Positions 25,974 to 33,482 of a stretch of 64,000 nt of DNA are shown here, piece by piece. The position numbers were made by a program, and so were the translations under genes. The notes beneath the pieces are model-generated. The model saw nothing but the letters and a program-made list of their open reading frames with translations, had not been told where the DNA came from and ran no database searches. Position 1 is the stretch's first letter; each line of letters begins with the position of its first letter. Source of the DNA: an uncultured Dialister sp. (lineage in GTDB: Bacteria > Bacillota > Negativicutes > Veillonellales > Dialisteraceae); contig UQYL01000001.1 in assembly GCA_900545365.1 (NCBI GenBank), forward strand, positions 62,001 through 126,000, read 5' to 3'.

Positions 25974-26008
25974 TCGTAAAAAGCCAGATTTTATCGTGCT
26001 TTTTACGA
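25974..26008. repeat. Perfect 11-bp inverted repeat with 13-bp centre
   Basis: TCGTAAAAAGC (25974-25984) and GCTTTTTACGA (25998-26008). No T run follows on either strand, so a protein-binding site on DNA is as likely as an RNA hairpin. Same gene-free stretch as the repeat at 25889. Confidence 0.55.
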
Positions 26009-26059
26009 ATACCTCTTCATACTCATCTATAGTTCTTATTTGTGTAAATTTCACCCTGA

Positions 26060-26081
26060 CTGCGGCAAAATCTGCGGCAAA
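26060..26081. repeat. Short direct repeat CTGCGGCAAA x2
   Basis: Two copies of CTGCGGCAAA at 26060-26069 and 26072-26081, 12-bp period, just outside the 3' end of the 622-residue gene. Could be an arm-type or target duplication remnant; no second distant copy was seen in the window. Confidence 0.3.
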
Positions 26082-26097
26082 CTATTTTCAATAAATG

Positions 26098-26133
26098 AAG
26101 AGAGGGCCGATGCCTTTCGGCTTCTCTTTATTT
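26098..26133 (-). terminator. Hairpin at the 3' end of the 622-aa gene
   Basis: Stem of AAGAGA and GCCGA blocks with a bulge (26098-26110 with 26117-26128), overlapping the stop codon. The T-rich flank is better on the + strand than on the - strand, so it may be bidirectional. Confidence 0.4.
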
Positions 26134-27996
26134 TAGTAAAGAAAAAAATCCAGATGAATTGACTGGCGCAAACCTTTCCCTTATACTCTGGATAGAAGCA
26201 GAAGCAGGATTGCCATCCGATACTCCCTCCCCGCTTGCGGGTGAAAGCCTCTTGGAATCCGCTTCTGCTTTTTTATTGACTTTGTACGCAGTGTTCAGAT
26301 ATACATTTCCATCCCCAGCAACTTCCAGAGCGACCTCATAATTCCCTGTCTTTCCGTAAATCTCGGCCAGTACTACATTTCCGTGGTACTGGCCTTTGTA
26401 GTTGCCGCCTTTCCATGCGGACGGCCGCACATCATACAGATCGTTGATATGCGCGCCGATATCGTCCAGCTCTTCGTCTGTCAGATGATGTTCTTTGATG
26501 ATATGGCGGATCCGTTCTTCCGTGTATACCACGCCGTGAGGGTCCGTCATTTTCTTTGAGTTGACTTTCTCCCTCGCCAGTTCACATCGAATATGGGCCG
26601 CCCGTAGGTTGCTTCCTGGTTGAACCGGGCAATGATCGCCACTGCCTTCTGCCATGTCTTTAATGGAGTACTGGATCCCGTGAATCAGCGTCTGTTCTAC
26701 CTGGTCTTCATTGCGCATGAGATTCGCATTCAGCGTGATTCTATTGAGGTGCGCCCGTCTTCTCCTCTCCGTATATCCGTAATGGGTCTCCTGACCGATA
26801 TCTCCGGAATGTACTTCGATATATTTCAGCCACGGGTACGCCTCATACAATTCGTCATTGTCATAGATCCGGCCCAGGACGGTTGCGTCCCCTTCCTTCA
26901 TCGAACGCACAGCAGATACATCAATGCCGTCCAGGTTGTCCGGGATCTCCCAGCGCCATTTTCCGTCTTTCCCTACCATCCAGCCGGTTTTCTTCCAGAT
27001 CGCGTTCTCATCCTCTCCGGACGCCTGCATGGCTTTCGCTTCTTCCAGCTTCGCAAGGGGCGCTGTCTCAGCATGTTCTCCGGCCATCTGGTAATAGGAG
27101 GGATTCTCCTGTTTCAGCTTGACCAGATCATCCTCATCTGCTTTAATAGAATTAAAGAAACCATCACTGGATTCATACGGCAAGAGCGTTTCGAGCTTCT
27201 CGTTGTGAATCCAGTTGATGGTTTTTCTTTTGTTGATATACTCTACCGTGTGGTATTTAGTGAATTGGTCGGTTAGCCATTTCCAATCCGGTACATTTGT
27301 CTTCTTTTCCGTTTTTCCATATATGCTCCGAATATCGTTTACAGTATAGTTTCCGTTCTCTTTCCCCAGTTCAAAGATAACGATAACTCCCGCGCCAGTT
27401 TCATCTTTCAGGTCTACTGCGGCGACTTTTCTTCCGCCATAGCTCCTTGCGATAAACAAAGGATCGGCAAGCGCTCGCGGGATTTGTTTGATCACATTCG
27501 CAGATACTCCGTCTTTATGCTTTCCTTCCAGAATCTTTTTCATGTTTTCCGCGGATATCTCGACGGGCAGTATATCTGCTCCCACCAGTTTCATGACGAG
27601 CGGTGTCGTCATAACACGTACCGTTTTCTCTTTTAATTTTCCATCGGCAAACTGGTCAACAGCATAGGAAAACTGTTTTTCGTCCTGTTCAAGTCTTTCT
27701 TCCGGGCTCATGTACTGTCCGTATCCCCGCACTGTCCCTCCGATCTGTATACGAGCGGCCAGGTCTCTGGCCGTGATCAGGTGATCCGGCGTGGAGTATT
27801 TCTGCGCCGCCACGTCCAGCATTCTTGCGCAGACGAGAGTCGAACTCTTTGGTCTTACTTTGGCGTCTTCTGTCAGCAGAATGAACGGAGACTGGTAATT
27901 GAGGACCGCCTCTGCTACAATCAGGGTGAATCCAAGTACAGTTATCGGAAGTAACAGGCAGAGATACAGATGAACAGTTCTACTAAAAATTCTCAT
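26128..27996 (-). CDS. Exported polyvalent-type protein: MuF-C-like, degenerate zincin (LPD23-like) and BECR-nuclease-like regions
   Basis: 622 residues; not a known named gene. Residues 8-31 form a signal or anchor helix. Residues about 105-275 resemble the phage MuF C-terminal domain: TTPLVMKLVGADILPVEIS, KKILEGKH, IPRALADP, VNDIRSIYGK, YINKRKTINW. Residues about 335-460 resemble the LPD23 zincin-like domain (TGWMVGKDGKWRWEIPD, DELYEAYPWL), but the usual HEIQH reads HGIQY (439-443), losing the catalytic Glu and second His. Residues about 488-580 (EERIRHIIKEHH, then beta strands ending NVYLNTAYK) look like a phage BECR-fold RNase/toxin domain. These domains normally occur in giant phage/ICE proteins; here they stand alone with an export signal. 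No good RBS precedes the ATG. Domain calls are from memory of the families and need a profile search. Confidence 0.6.
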   Translation of the reverse strand: MRIFSRTVHLYLCLLLPITVLGFTLIVAEAVLNYQSPFILLTEDAKVRPKSSTLVCARMLDVAAQKYSTPDHLITARDLAARIQIGGTVRGYGQYMSPEERLEQDEKQFSYAVDQFADGKLKEKTVRVMTTPLVMKLVGADILPVEISAENMKKILEGKHKDGVSANVIKQIPRALADPLFIARSYGGRKVAAVDLKDETGAGVIVIFELGKENGNYTVNDIRSIYGKTEKKTNVPDWKWLTDQFTKYHTVEYINKRKTINWIHNEKLETLLPYESSDGFFNSIKADEDDLVKLKQENPSYYQMAGEHAETAPLAKLEEAKAMQASGEDENAIWKKTGWMVGKDGKWRWEIPDNLDGIDVSAVRSMKEGDATVLGRIYDNDELYEAYPWLKYIEVHSGDIGQETHYGYTERRRRAHLNRITLNANLMRNEDQVEQTLIHGIQYSIKDMAEGSGDHCPVQPGSNLRAAHIRCELAREKVNSKKMTDPHGVVYTEERIRHIIKEHHLTDEELDDIGAHINDLYDVRPSAWKGGNYKGQYHGNVVLAEIYGKTGNYEVALEVAGDGNVYLNTAYKVNKKAEADSKRLSPASGEGVSDGNPASASIQSIRERFAPVNSSGFFSLLK

Positions 27997-28980
27997 TTTT
28001 TTATCAGGGATGCTTATTTCAAGCAGCAGCAGACGGACTTGTCCAGGAAAAGCCTGTCATCCTTGTCAGATACTAAAGCGGAAAATACGATCGACGCGTA
28101 TGAATCGGATTGGGATGATTTCTGCGACTGGTGCCGTTTCCATCAGCAGCCGTCGTTTCCCGCTTCTTCGGCGACGATTGTCAATTATATCAATGATCTG
28201 GCGGATAATGCGAAAATTTCTACCATACGGAGGCGGATCAGCGCCATTTCGGAAAATTTTAATGCCGCCGGATTGGCTGATCAGAATCCATGCAAGGAAT
28301 GGATCGTACGGGAAGCGCTCATTGGGCTGAACCGGCGCATCGGCTCGGCGCAGCAGGGGAAAACGCCTATTTACTGGCAGGATTTGGAAAAGATGATCGG
28401 CCTGATGGATCTGACTAAATTGGCCGGTGTCCGGGATAAAGCGATCCTTTTGCTCGGATTTATGGGCGCGTTCCGGCGGAGTGAGATCTCCGGGCTGGAT
28501 GTTCAGGATATTTCCTTTTTTCCGCAGGGCGCCGTTATCACGATCACCCATTCCAAGACGGATCAGCTGTCCGCCGGTCAGCAGGTCGGGATCCCTTATC
28601 TTGAAAATAGAGAGATGTGCGCGGTTTCCGCGCTTTCCGATTGGATAAAGAAGGCGGAATTATCGGAGGGTCCTCTTTTCCGGAGCCTCACCAGGGCGGG
28701 AAAGCCATCGGGAAACCGGCTCAGCGATAAGAGCATCAATCTGCTGATAAAAAAATATGCGGCTCTGATCGGGCTGAATCCGGCGCTTTACGGCGCGCAC
28801 AGCCTGCGCCACGGATTTGCGACTTCGGCGGCTCTGAACGGCATTGAGGAGCGCCTCATTATGAAACAGACCAGGCATCGTTCCGTTGAAATGGTCCGCC
28901 ATTATATTAATGAAGCCGATCTGTTTACGAATAACCCGATTTCCATGATGTTCAAAACGATCGGAAAAGAGCAAAAATAA
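27970..28980 (+). CDS. Tyrosine recombinase / integrase
   Basis: 336 residues with an intact catalytic set: R169 in GAFRRSE, K196 in HSKTDQ, H277 and R280 in HSLRHGF, H303 in TRHRS and the nucleophile Y312 in VRHYI. The N-terminal core-binding domain has the NTxxAYxxDWxxFxxWC signature of a family common on plasmids and islands of many phyla. With ATG 27970 it overlaps the divergent 622-aa gene by 27 bases; a TTG at 28063 preceded by AGGAAA would give a 305-residue protein still starting ahead of the core-binding domain. No excisionase or transfer genes nearby. Confidence 0.85.
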   Translation: MNSSTKNSHFFIRDAYFKQQQTDLSRKSLSSLSDTKAENTIDAYESDWDDFCDWCRFHQQPSFPASSATIVNYINDLADNAKISTIRRRISAISENFNAAGLADQNPCKEWIVREALIGLNRRIGSAQQGKTPIYWQDLEKMIGLMDLTKLAGVRDKAILLLGFMGAFRRSEISGLDVQDISFFPQGAVITITHSKTDQLSAGQQVGIPYLENREMCAVSALSDWIKKAELSEGPLFRSLTRAGKPSGNRLSDKSINLLIKKYAALIGLNPALYGAHSLRHGFATSAALNGIEERLIMKQTRHRSVEMVRHYINEADLFTNNPISMMFKTIGKEQK

Positions 28981-29016
28981 AAAGGCCCGTCCTTGTACAG
29001 GACAGGTCTTTATTTT
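28981..29016. terminator. Bidirectional terminator between recombinase and LysM gene
   Basis: 13-pair stem with one C-A mismatch (28981-28993 with 28999-29011), TGTAC loop, A-rich left and T-rich right flanks; serves the two convergent genes. Confidence 0.8.
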
Positions 29017-29283
29017 TTAGCCGGGCACCTTCAGTACCTGCCCCGGCTGAATGGAGGCCGGATCAGAAATGTGATTGATTTCCCGGATGGTATAAATCGT
29101 TTTTCGGACGTCCGTTTCGTTATCCGTATGCGCGGCGGCAATATCCCACAGCGTTTCATGCTCGCTGACGGTGACTTCTATCACTTTTTCCGGTGGTTCC
29201 GGAATAGCGGCCTGTACCGCAGCGGCGCAGAGAAATCCCGCAGCGATAAACGGCACCAGAAATTTTTTCATACCCACTGTCAT
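29017..29283 (-). CDS. LysM-domain secreted/membrane protein, YneA-like SOS division inhibitor candidate
   Basis: 88 residues. Signal/anchor helix (about 5-26) followed by one LysM domain (about 37-87) with ETLWDIAAAH and IREINHI...IQPGQVLKVP. Size, architecture and divergent position next to lexA match Bacillus YneA, which delays division during the SOS response. Two LexA-like boxes lie in the shared 174-bp gap. Start may be ATG 29283 or 29271 (MKKFLV...). Role is inferred from position and architecture; sequence similarity to YneA beyond LysM cannot be judged here. Confidence 0.75.
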   Translation of the reverse strand: MTVGMKKFLVPFIAAGFLCAAAVQAAIPEPPEKVIEVTVSEHETLWDIAAAHTDNETDVRKTIYTIREINHISDPASIQPGQVLKVPG

Positions 29284-29312
29284 CCCTCTGCTTTCTGATC
29301 AAATCTCAATAC

Positions 29313-29326
29313 AGAACTCTTGTTCG
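29313..29326. promoter_or_regulatory. LexA box proximal to the yneA-like gene
   Basis: GAAC-TCTT-GTTC (29314-29325), fitting the Gram-positive SOS consensus GAACNNNNGTTC exactly, 31 bases upstream of the LysM gene start. Confidence 0.75.
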
Positions 29327-29375
29327 ATATATGAATATTATCACAGAACAAAATTTCGGTCAAGCAGATTTTCTG

Positions 29376-29389
29376 TGAACGCGTGTTTG
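29376..29389. promoter_or_regulatory. LexA box overlapping the lexA promoter
   Basis: TGAACGCGTGTTTG fits CGAACRNRYGTTYG at all but the first base. It overlaps the -35 region of the lexA promoter, as expected for autorepression. Confidence 0.75.
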
Positions 29390-29415
29390 TCTTTTCGTCG
29401 GAAATCTTTTATAAT
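29387..29415 (+). promoter_or_regulatory. lexA promoter
   Basis: TTGTCT (29387-29392), 17-bp spacer, perfect TATAAT (29410-29415). Confidence 0.7.
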
Positions 29416-29457
29416 GAATGCAAAATATTTCTGATTTACAAGAGAGGATGAGCCATT

Positions 29458-30087
29458 TTGCCGAAAAAATTGGGCTTTGACCGTACGCTGACGAGTCGGG
29501 AAAAAAGTATTCTTGAGTATATCCGTCAGAAAATCAATGAATCCGGCTATCCCCCCACTGTCAGAGAAATCTGTACCGCCGTGGGCCTGCGTTCGACATC
29601 TACGGTGCATGGCTATTTGGCCCGTCTGGAAAAACTGGGTGTTATCAAGCGGGATCCCTCCAGTTCCAGAGCCATCGAACTGACGGAAGATGTGGCATGG
29701 CGGCAGAAAAAACTGATGCCCACGCCGCTGGTCGGCGCTGTCCGCGCCGGTGATCCCATTGTCGCTGATGAAAGAGTGGAAACGGTCTTCCCTCTTCCGG
29801 CGGAGTTGATCGGCCATCAGAATTGCTTCATGCTGACGGTTCGCGGCGACAGCATGATCAATGCAGGCATTCAGGAAGGCGATCTGCTGGTCGTTGCTCA
29901 GCAGGATACTGCCAGAAATGGAGATATCGTCGTCGCTCTGGTCGGTCATGACGACGCGACGGTCAAGCGGTTTTTCCGGGAAGCGGACCACATCCGTTTA
30001 CAGCCGGAAAATGATGAGTATGAGCCGATCCTTTCCAAAGAAGTGACAATCCTCGGACGGGTAGTCGGGTTATACCGCCACTATTGA
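29458..30087 (+). CDS. lexA: LexA SOS repressor
   Basis: 209 residues from a TTG with GAGAGG ten bases upstream. N-terminal winged helix (YPPTVREICTAVGL...STVHGYLARLEKLG), self-cleavage site A97-G98 in GAVRAGDP, catalytic S132 in RGDSM and K170 in ATVKRF. All residues for RecA-stimulated autocleavage are intact. Likely represses itself and the divergent LysM gene through the boxes at 29313 and 29376, and perhaps radA (boxes at 58.6 kb). Confidence 0.97.
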   Translation: MPKKLGFDRTLTSREKSILEYIRQKINESGYPPTVREICTAVGLRSTSTVHGYLARLEKLGVIKRDPSSSRAIELTEDVAWRQKKLMPTPLVGAVRAGDPIVADERVETVFPLPAELIGHQNCFMLTVRGDSMINAGIQEGDLLVVAQQDTARNGDIVVALVGHDDATVKRFFREADHIRLQPENDEYEPILSKEVTILGRVVGLYRHY

Positions 30088-30113
30088 TTGGCAGCTGACC
30101 ATGAAAAAACGCA

Positions 30114-30152
30114 TAAAAAAAGAGAGTGCCATTGACAGGCATTCTCTTTTTT
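30114..30152. terminator. Bidirectional terminator between lexA and cvfB
   Basis: 15-bp stem (arms ending GAGAGTGCC and GGCATTCTC, one G-U pair), 7-base loop ATTGACA, A run on the left and T run on the right. Confidence 0.88.
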
Positions 30153-30160
30153 ATGCTTAT

Positions 30161-31033
30161 TTATTGCTTCAGACGGTACCGGCCGTTTTCATCTGTTTCT
30201 ATCCGGCCTTCCTTGAGAAGATGTCCGGCCGCTCTTTTGAAGGCCGCTTTGCTGATCCCAAAAGCGAGCTTGATATCTTCGGCGTCGCTTTTGTCAGAAT
30301 ACGGCATTTGTCCGTGATGCCGTTCCAGATAATGCAGAAGCAGCGTACTGTCTTCGTCCATTGCTTTTTCTTTTTGCGGGCGGAGAGAAATATTCAGATG
30401 TCCGTCTTCACGGATGAAAGTGACCCGCCCTGTGACTTCCTGCCCCATCCGAAGATCTGCCGGCATGTCTTTTCGGTACAGAAAAGCGATCCATTTTTCT
30501 CTCGTAATGATGAATGCGCCTTGATCGGTCATATTATAGACGGTTCCCGTGATTTTCCCGCCGACTTTGATCCCATGGCAGGGTTTTGCGAGACGGCGCA
30601 TTTCTTCATCTACTTTCATGGAGACGGCCAGGCGTCCGGTCTTATCCACATAGAGCCGGACCCAGATCTTTTGCCCGGCCCGGAGCGTTCCGACGGTCTC
30701 CGTGTGGGGGAGAAATATCCCCCGCTCCGTCCCTGCTTCCACAAACGCGCCGAATCTCGTCGTCAGAAGGACTTCCGCATAGCCGATCCCATTGATGGGG
30801 ATCTGAGGAAGGCGCATGCTGGCTGTCAGGCGGTGATGGGGATCGTGATACAAAAAGACCCGAACTTTATCGCCCTGCCGGACTTCATTCGTCTGCTGCT
30901 CTTTATGCAGAAGGATATCATCCGCGGAGTTTCCCGTCCCCGCATCAAGAAAAGCGCCAAACGGAGCCAAACGGGCGACTGTCATTTCTGCGATGGAATT
31001 TTCCTTCCACGGCAATGGTCTGACTGCATTCAT
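30161..31033 (-). CDS. cvfB: CvfB-type S1 RNA-binding protein (YitL-like)
   Basis: About 290 residues with tandem S1-like domains (repeated V-x-L-x-x-FGAFL/V-x-x-G...GIFLPHTE and GAFIITREK blocks) and a C-terminal winged helix (about 230-290, ISKAAFKRAAGHLLKEGRI). CvfB of Staphylococcus binds RNA and affects virulence genes. ATG 31033 starts one base after the rsfS stop; an upstream ATG at 31072 lies inside rsfS. Last gene of the long obgE operon, ending at the terminator shared with lexA. Confidence 0.85.
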   Translation of the reverse strand: MNAVRPLPWKENSIAEMTVARLAPFGAFLDAGTGNSADDILLHKEQQTNEVRQGDKVRVFLYHDPHHRLTASMRLPQIPINGIGYAEVLLTTRFGAFVEAGTERGIFLPHTETVGTLRAGQKIWVRLYVDKTGRLAVSMKVDEEMRRLAKPCHGIKVGGKITGTVYNMTDQGAFIITREKWIAFLYRKDMPADLRMGQEVTGRVTFIREDGHLNISLRPQKEKAMDEDSTLLLHYLERHHGQMPYSDKSDAEDIKLAFGISKAAFKRAAGHLLKEGRIETDENGRYRLKQ

Positions 31034-31034
31034 A

Positions 31035-31412
31035 TCATTCACGAGCTTCCGGTGATTCCTGTGGGACGGCATCGTGATATTCTTTTGCCGGCGCTTCGCC
31101 CCAGAGATGGTCTAATTCATAATGACGGCGTTCTTCATCTGTAAAAATATGAACGATAATATCGCCAAAATCCAGAAGGATCCAGTCTCCTTCCCGATAT
31201 CCTTCTTTCCGCAGAGGCCGTTCGCCGATCTGTTCCATTTTTTCTTCCACCTCTTCAGCGGCCGCCTGCGCCTGCCGCTGGTTTCGTACGGTAGAAAGAA
31301 TGAAATAATCCGCGATAGACGTCAATTCCGCCACGCTCAGCACGCGGATTTTGACGCCTTTTTTGTCTGCAATGGCCTTACAGATCAGATCAAGTTTTTC
31401 CTGAATATCCAT
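31035..31412 (-). CDS. rsfS: Ribosomal silencing factor RsfS
   Basis: 125 residues, DUF143 family: ADKKGVKIRVLSV, IADYFILSTVRNQRQAQA, and WILLDFGDIIVHIFTDEERRHYELDHLW, the conserved C-terminal block. Binds uL14 and blocks subunit joining in starvation. AAGGAG eight bases upstream of the ATG. Lies in the common nadD-yqeK-(LCP)-rsfS order. Confidence 0.96.
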   Translation of the reverse strand: MDIQEKLDLICKAIADKKGVKIRVLSVAELTSIADYFILSTVRNQRQAQAAAEEVEEKMEQIGERPLRKEGYREGDWILLDFGDIIVHIFTDEERRHYELDHLWGEAPAKEYHDAVPQESPEARE

Positions 31413-31423
31413 GTGTTTACTCC

Positions 31424-32293
31424 TTACTGGTCAATCGTCAGACCAACGACTTTCTGAATCTCTACGGGATTGATATCCCAGACGGCAGCGCCGCCGTCCT
31501 GCCGGATCTCGCCGGGCAGGATGACAAAGTGAATGTTTTCAGAAGGAAAGCTCAATATATCATAAATGGCGGAGGCCGCTTCTTCTTTTGTCAGATTGGT
31601 CGCCGCCGCGTTCCAATAATACCGAACCAGGCCCCACATGTAGACGCGAAGATGATTCTGTGCTTGCGCAAGCAGCGCCTTGAAGAACCGTTCTTCCCGC
31701 TGAATCCTTCCGATCTCCCCTTCTTCCGGATCGATATAGCGGAGATAGCCATACGAATCGGATCCTGACAGTTCCTGCACTCCGCGGCGCAGGGAGATAT
31801 CTTCTGCCCCGGAAGCATCTGTATGCGTCATATCTTCCTCTACATACATTTCTGTATTTCCGAGCCGTCCGATCAGTGAAGAAAACTGCATCCCGTCAAA
31901 AACAGCGTATCTGTCAATCCGGATATGGAGAAGATTTTCTACCGCGCTGATGGTCCCTTCGGTGCCTCCCGACGCATAAGCGTCCCGGAGAAGGAGATTT
32001 TTCTCATTCTGTCCATCGATCTGCGTATTTCCCGGAAGAGAAATGACATACATTTCCTGTCTTTCTTCATTTATAGAAGTGAGAATCAGACTGTCCGCTT
32101 TCTGCGGCGCCCCTTCGCTGAGACCTATAAAAAGACAATAGCGCACCGAGCCTGCTTTCTCAGTCCCTGCCGCACCGGAGGCAGACAGCCAGGACAGCAT
32201 CGCCATGACGGCGTACCCGATTCCGATCACAGCAAGGACAAGCAAAAGGAGACAAATAAAAATCTTCTTGTAACGAATTTTTGTTTTTTTCAT
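31424..32293 (-). CDS. LytR-CpsA-Psr family protein with altered active site
   Basis: 289 residues. N-terminal cytoplasmic basic stretch, one TM helix (about 10-34), then an extracellular LCP domain. In LCP enzymes that transfer teichoic-acid-like or capsule polymers to peptidoglycan, the core motif reads SIPRDT; here it is SLPGNT (85-90), so the pyrophosphate-binding Arg and the adjacent Asp are lost, and the R(S/A)DT motif reads KADSL. The later GRIQREERF (195-203) resembles the conserved GRxxRQQ block. Between yqeK and rsfS, a position where LCP genes are frequent. Possibly inactive or specialised. Confidence 0.8.
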   Translation of the reverse strand: MKKTKIRYKKIFICLLLLVLAVIGIGYAVMAMLSWLSASGAAGTEKAGSVRYCLFIGLSEGAPQKADSLILTSINEERQEMYVISLPGNTQIDGQNEKNLLLRDAYASGGTEGTISAVENLLHIRIDRYAVFDGMQFSSLIGRLGNTEMYVEEDMTHTDASGAEDISLRRGVQELSGSDSYGYLRYIDPEEGEIGRIQREERFFKALLAQAQNHLRVYMWGLVRYYWNAAATNLTKEEAASAIYDILSFPSENIHFVILPGEIRQDGGAAVWDINPVEIQKVVGLTIDQ

Positions 32294-32871
32294 TTCTTTG
32301 CCGTCATTTTCATCTGTGTAACCAGCGCGTTGCGGCCCATGAAGGTCAGGTCATAGATATATGCCTTCTGATCGATCAGATGACGGATCGTCGAATCATA
32401 CGCTTCAATCAGTGCGGCCGTCAGATCAGTAAATGCCAGTTCCCTGATCAGCTCGACTCCCGGAAAATCTCTTGACGGCTCAATATAATCTGCCAGGAAA
32501 ATAATTTTCTCCATGAGAGACATGTCCGGCCGGCCCGTCGTATGATAAAAGACTGCGCTTTGAATTTCCGCATCTGAAATACCGTAATATTTTTCCGCGT
32601 AAATGCTTCCCGCCGGTCCGTGCAGCAGGGAACGGCTACGCATCACCGCGTCATCTATGGGTATCTGTTTTTCGCTTATCAGCGCCTGCATCTCAGCCAG
32701 CGGCAGCTCTTTTGCGCAGTCGTGGATCCATCCGGCCAGTTCCGCTCTGTCCGGATCGACGCCATATACTTCAGCAAGTTTTTTTGCCGAAGCGGCTACC
32801 CCTTCCGTATGAAGAAAACGTCGGGCCGACAGGCGCTGACGCAGATCTGCTTTTATCTGTTCAATATTCAT
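32290..32871 (-). CDS. yqeK: YqeK family HD-domain Ap4A hydrolase
   Basis: 193 residues. HD-superfamily ligands: H21 in RFLHTEGVA, HD in AGWIHDCAKELP (near 49-50), H in SLLHGPAG (near 84) and the YHTTGRPDMS segment. YqeK cleaves diadenosine tetraphosphate symmetrically to two ADP. Overlaps the LCP gene by 4 bases and nadD by one, so it is part of the same operon. Confidence 0.93.
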   Translation of the reverse strand: MNIEQIKADLRQRLSARRFLHTEGVAASAKKLAEVYGVDPDRAELAGWIHDCAKELPLAEMQALISEKQIPIDDAVMRSRSLLHGPAGSIYAEKYYGISDAEIQSAVFYHTTGRPDMSLMEKIIFLADYIEPSRDFPGVELIRELAFTDLTAALIEAYDSTIRHLIDQKAYIYDLTFMGRNALVTQMKMTAKK

Positions 32872-33482
32872 TACCAGGACCCCTTGTATAATTGATTCTC
32901 ATGAATAAAGGAAATCACTGCGTCCGGAATTAAGTACCGGACGGAACGGTCGGCACGGATCAGGCCGCGGAGGATCGTGGAAGAAATCTCCAGCTCAGGC
33001 GTGCGGAGAAAATGGATTTTTTCAAGCCCCATCGGTCCAAAATACCGGATTGTCTGTTTCAGGCGGTCTTCGTCTCCCGGCCGGCTGGCACAGATAAACT
33101 GGCAGGACTCCAACAGTTCCCGGTTGTATTTCCAGGAAGGCAGCCCCGCTACGGCATCCGTACCGGCAATGAAATAAAATTCTGTGCCGTCAGGAAATCT
33201 CCGCTGCAGCAGCCGGATCGTATCGACCGTGTAGGACGGGCCGTCACGCTCTATCTCAATCGGGGAAATTTCAAAATGAGGATTGTCTTTCACCGCAATT
33301 TCCACCATATGGTACCGCAGATATTTATCGATATGATGCATGGGCTTATTCGGCGTATCTGCCGTCGGAATAAAGAGGACCTTTTCCAGCGCAAATTCCT
33401 GCCATGCCGCTTCCGCAATGACCAGATGCCCGATATGTATGGGATTGAAAGACCCACCGAAAACGCCTATACGCCGAGCCAT
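32871..33482 (-). CDS. nadD: Nicotinate-nucleotide adenylyltransferase
   Basis: 203 residues from ATG 33482 (MARRIGVFGGSFNPIHIGH). GSFNPIHIGH (10-19) and the C-terminal ISSTILRG motif are the nucleotidyltransferase signatures. Makes deamido-NAD from nicotinate mononucleotide. The first 16 bases overlap the end of the small membrane-protein gene; an upstream frame from 33533 is a shadow of that gene. Confidence 0.95.
   Translation of the reverse strand: MARRIGVFGGSFNPIHIGHLVIAEAAWQEFALEKVLFIPTADTPNKPMHHIDKYLRYHMVEIAVKDNPHFEISPIEIERDGPSYTVDTIRLLQRRFPDGTEFYFIAGTDAVAGLPSWKYNRELLESCQFICASRPGDEDRLKQTIRYFGPMGLEKIHFLRTPELEISSTILRGLIRADRSVRYLIPDAVISFIHENQLYKGSW

Noticed and set aside
26060..26081. 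CRISPR-like repeat
   Set aside because: Only two 10-bp copies with a 2-bp gap, no array or cas genes.
26620..27276. 218-codon + strand frame antisense to the polyvalent-type gene, considered as an immunity gene
   Set aside because: No RBS, no hydrophobic or domain pattern of an immunity protein, and its composition mirrors the opposite coding frame.
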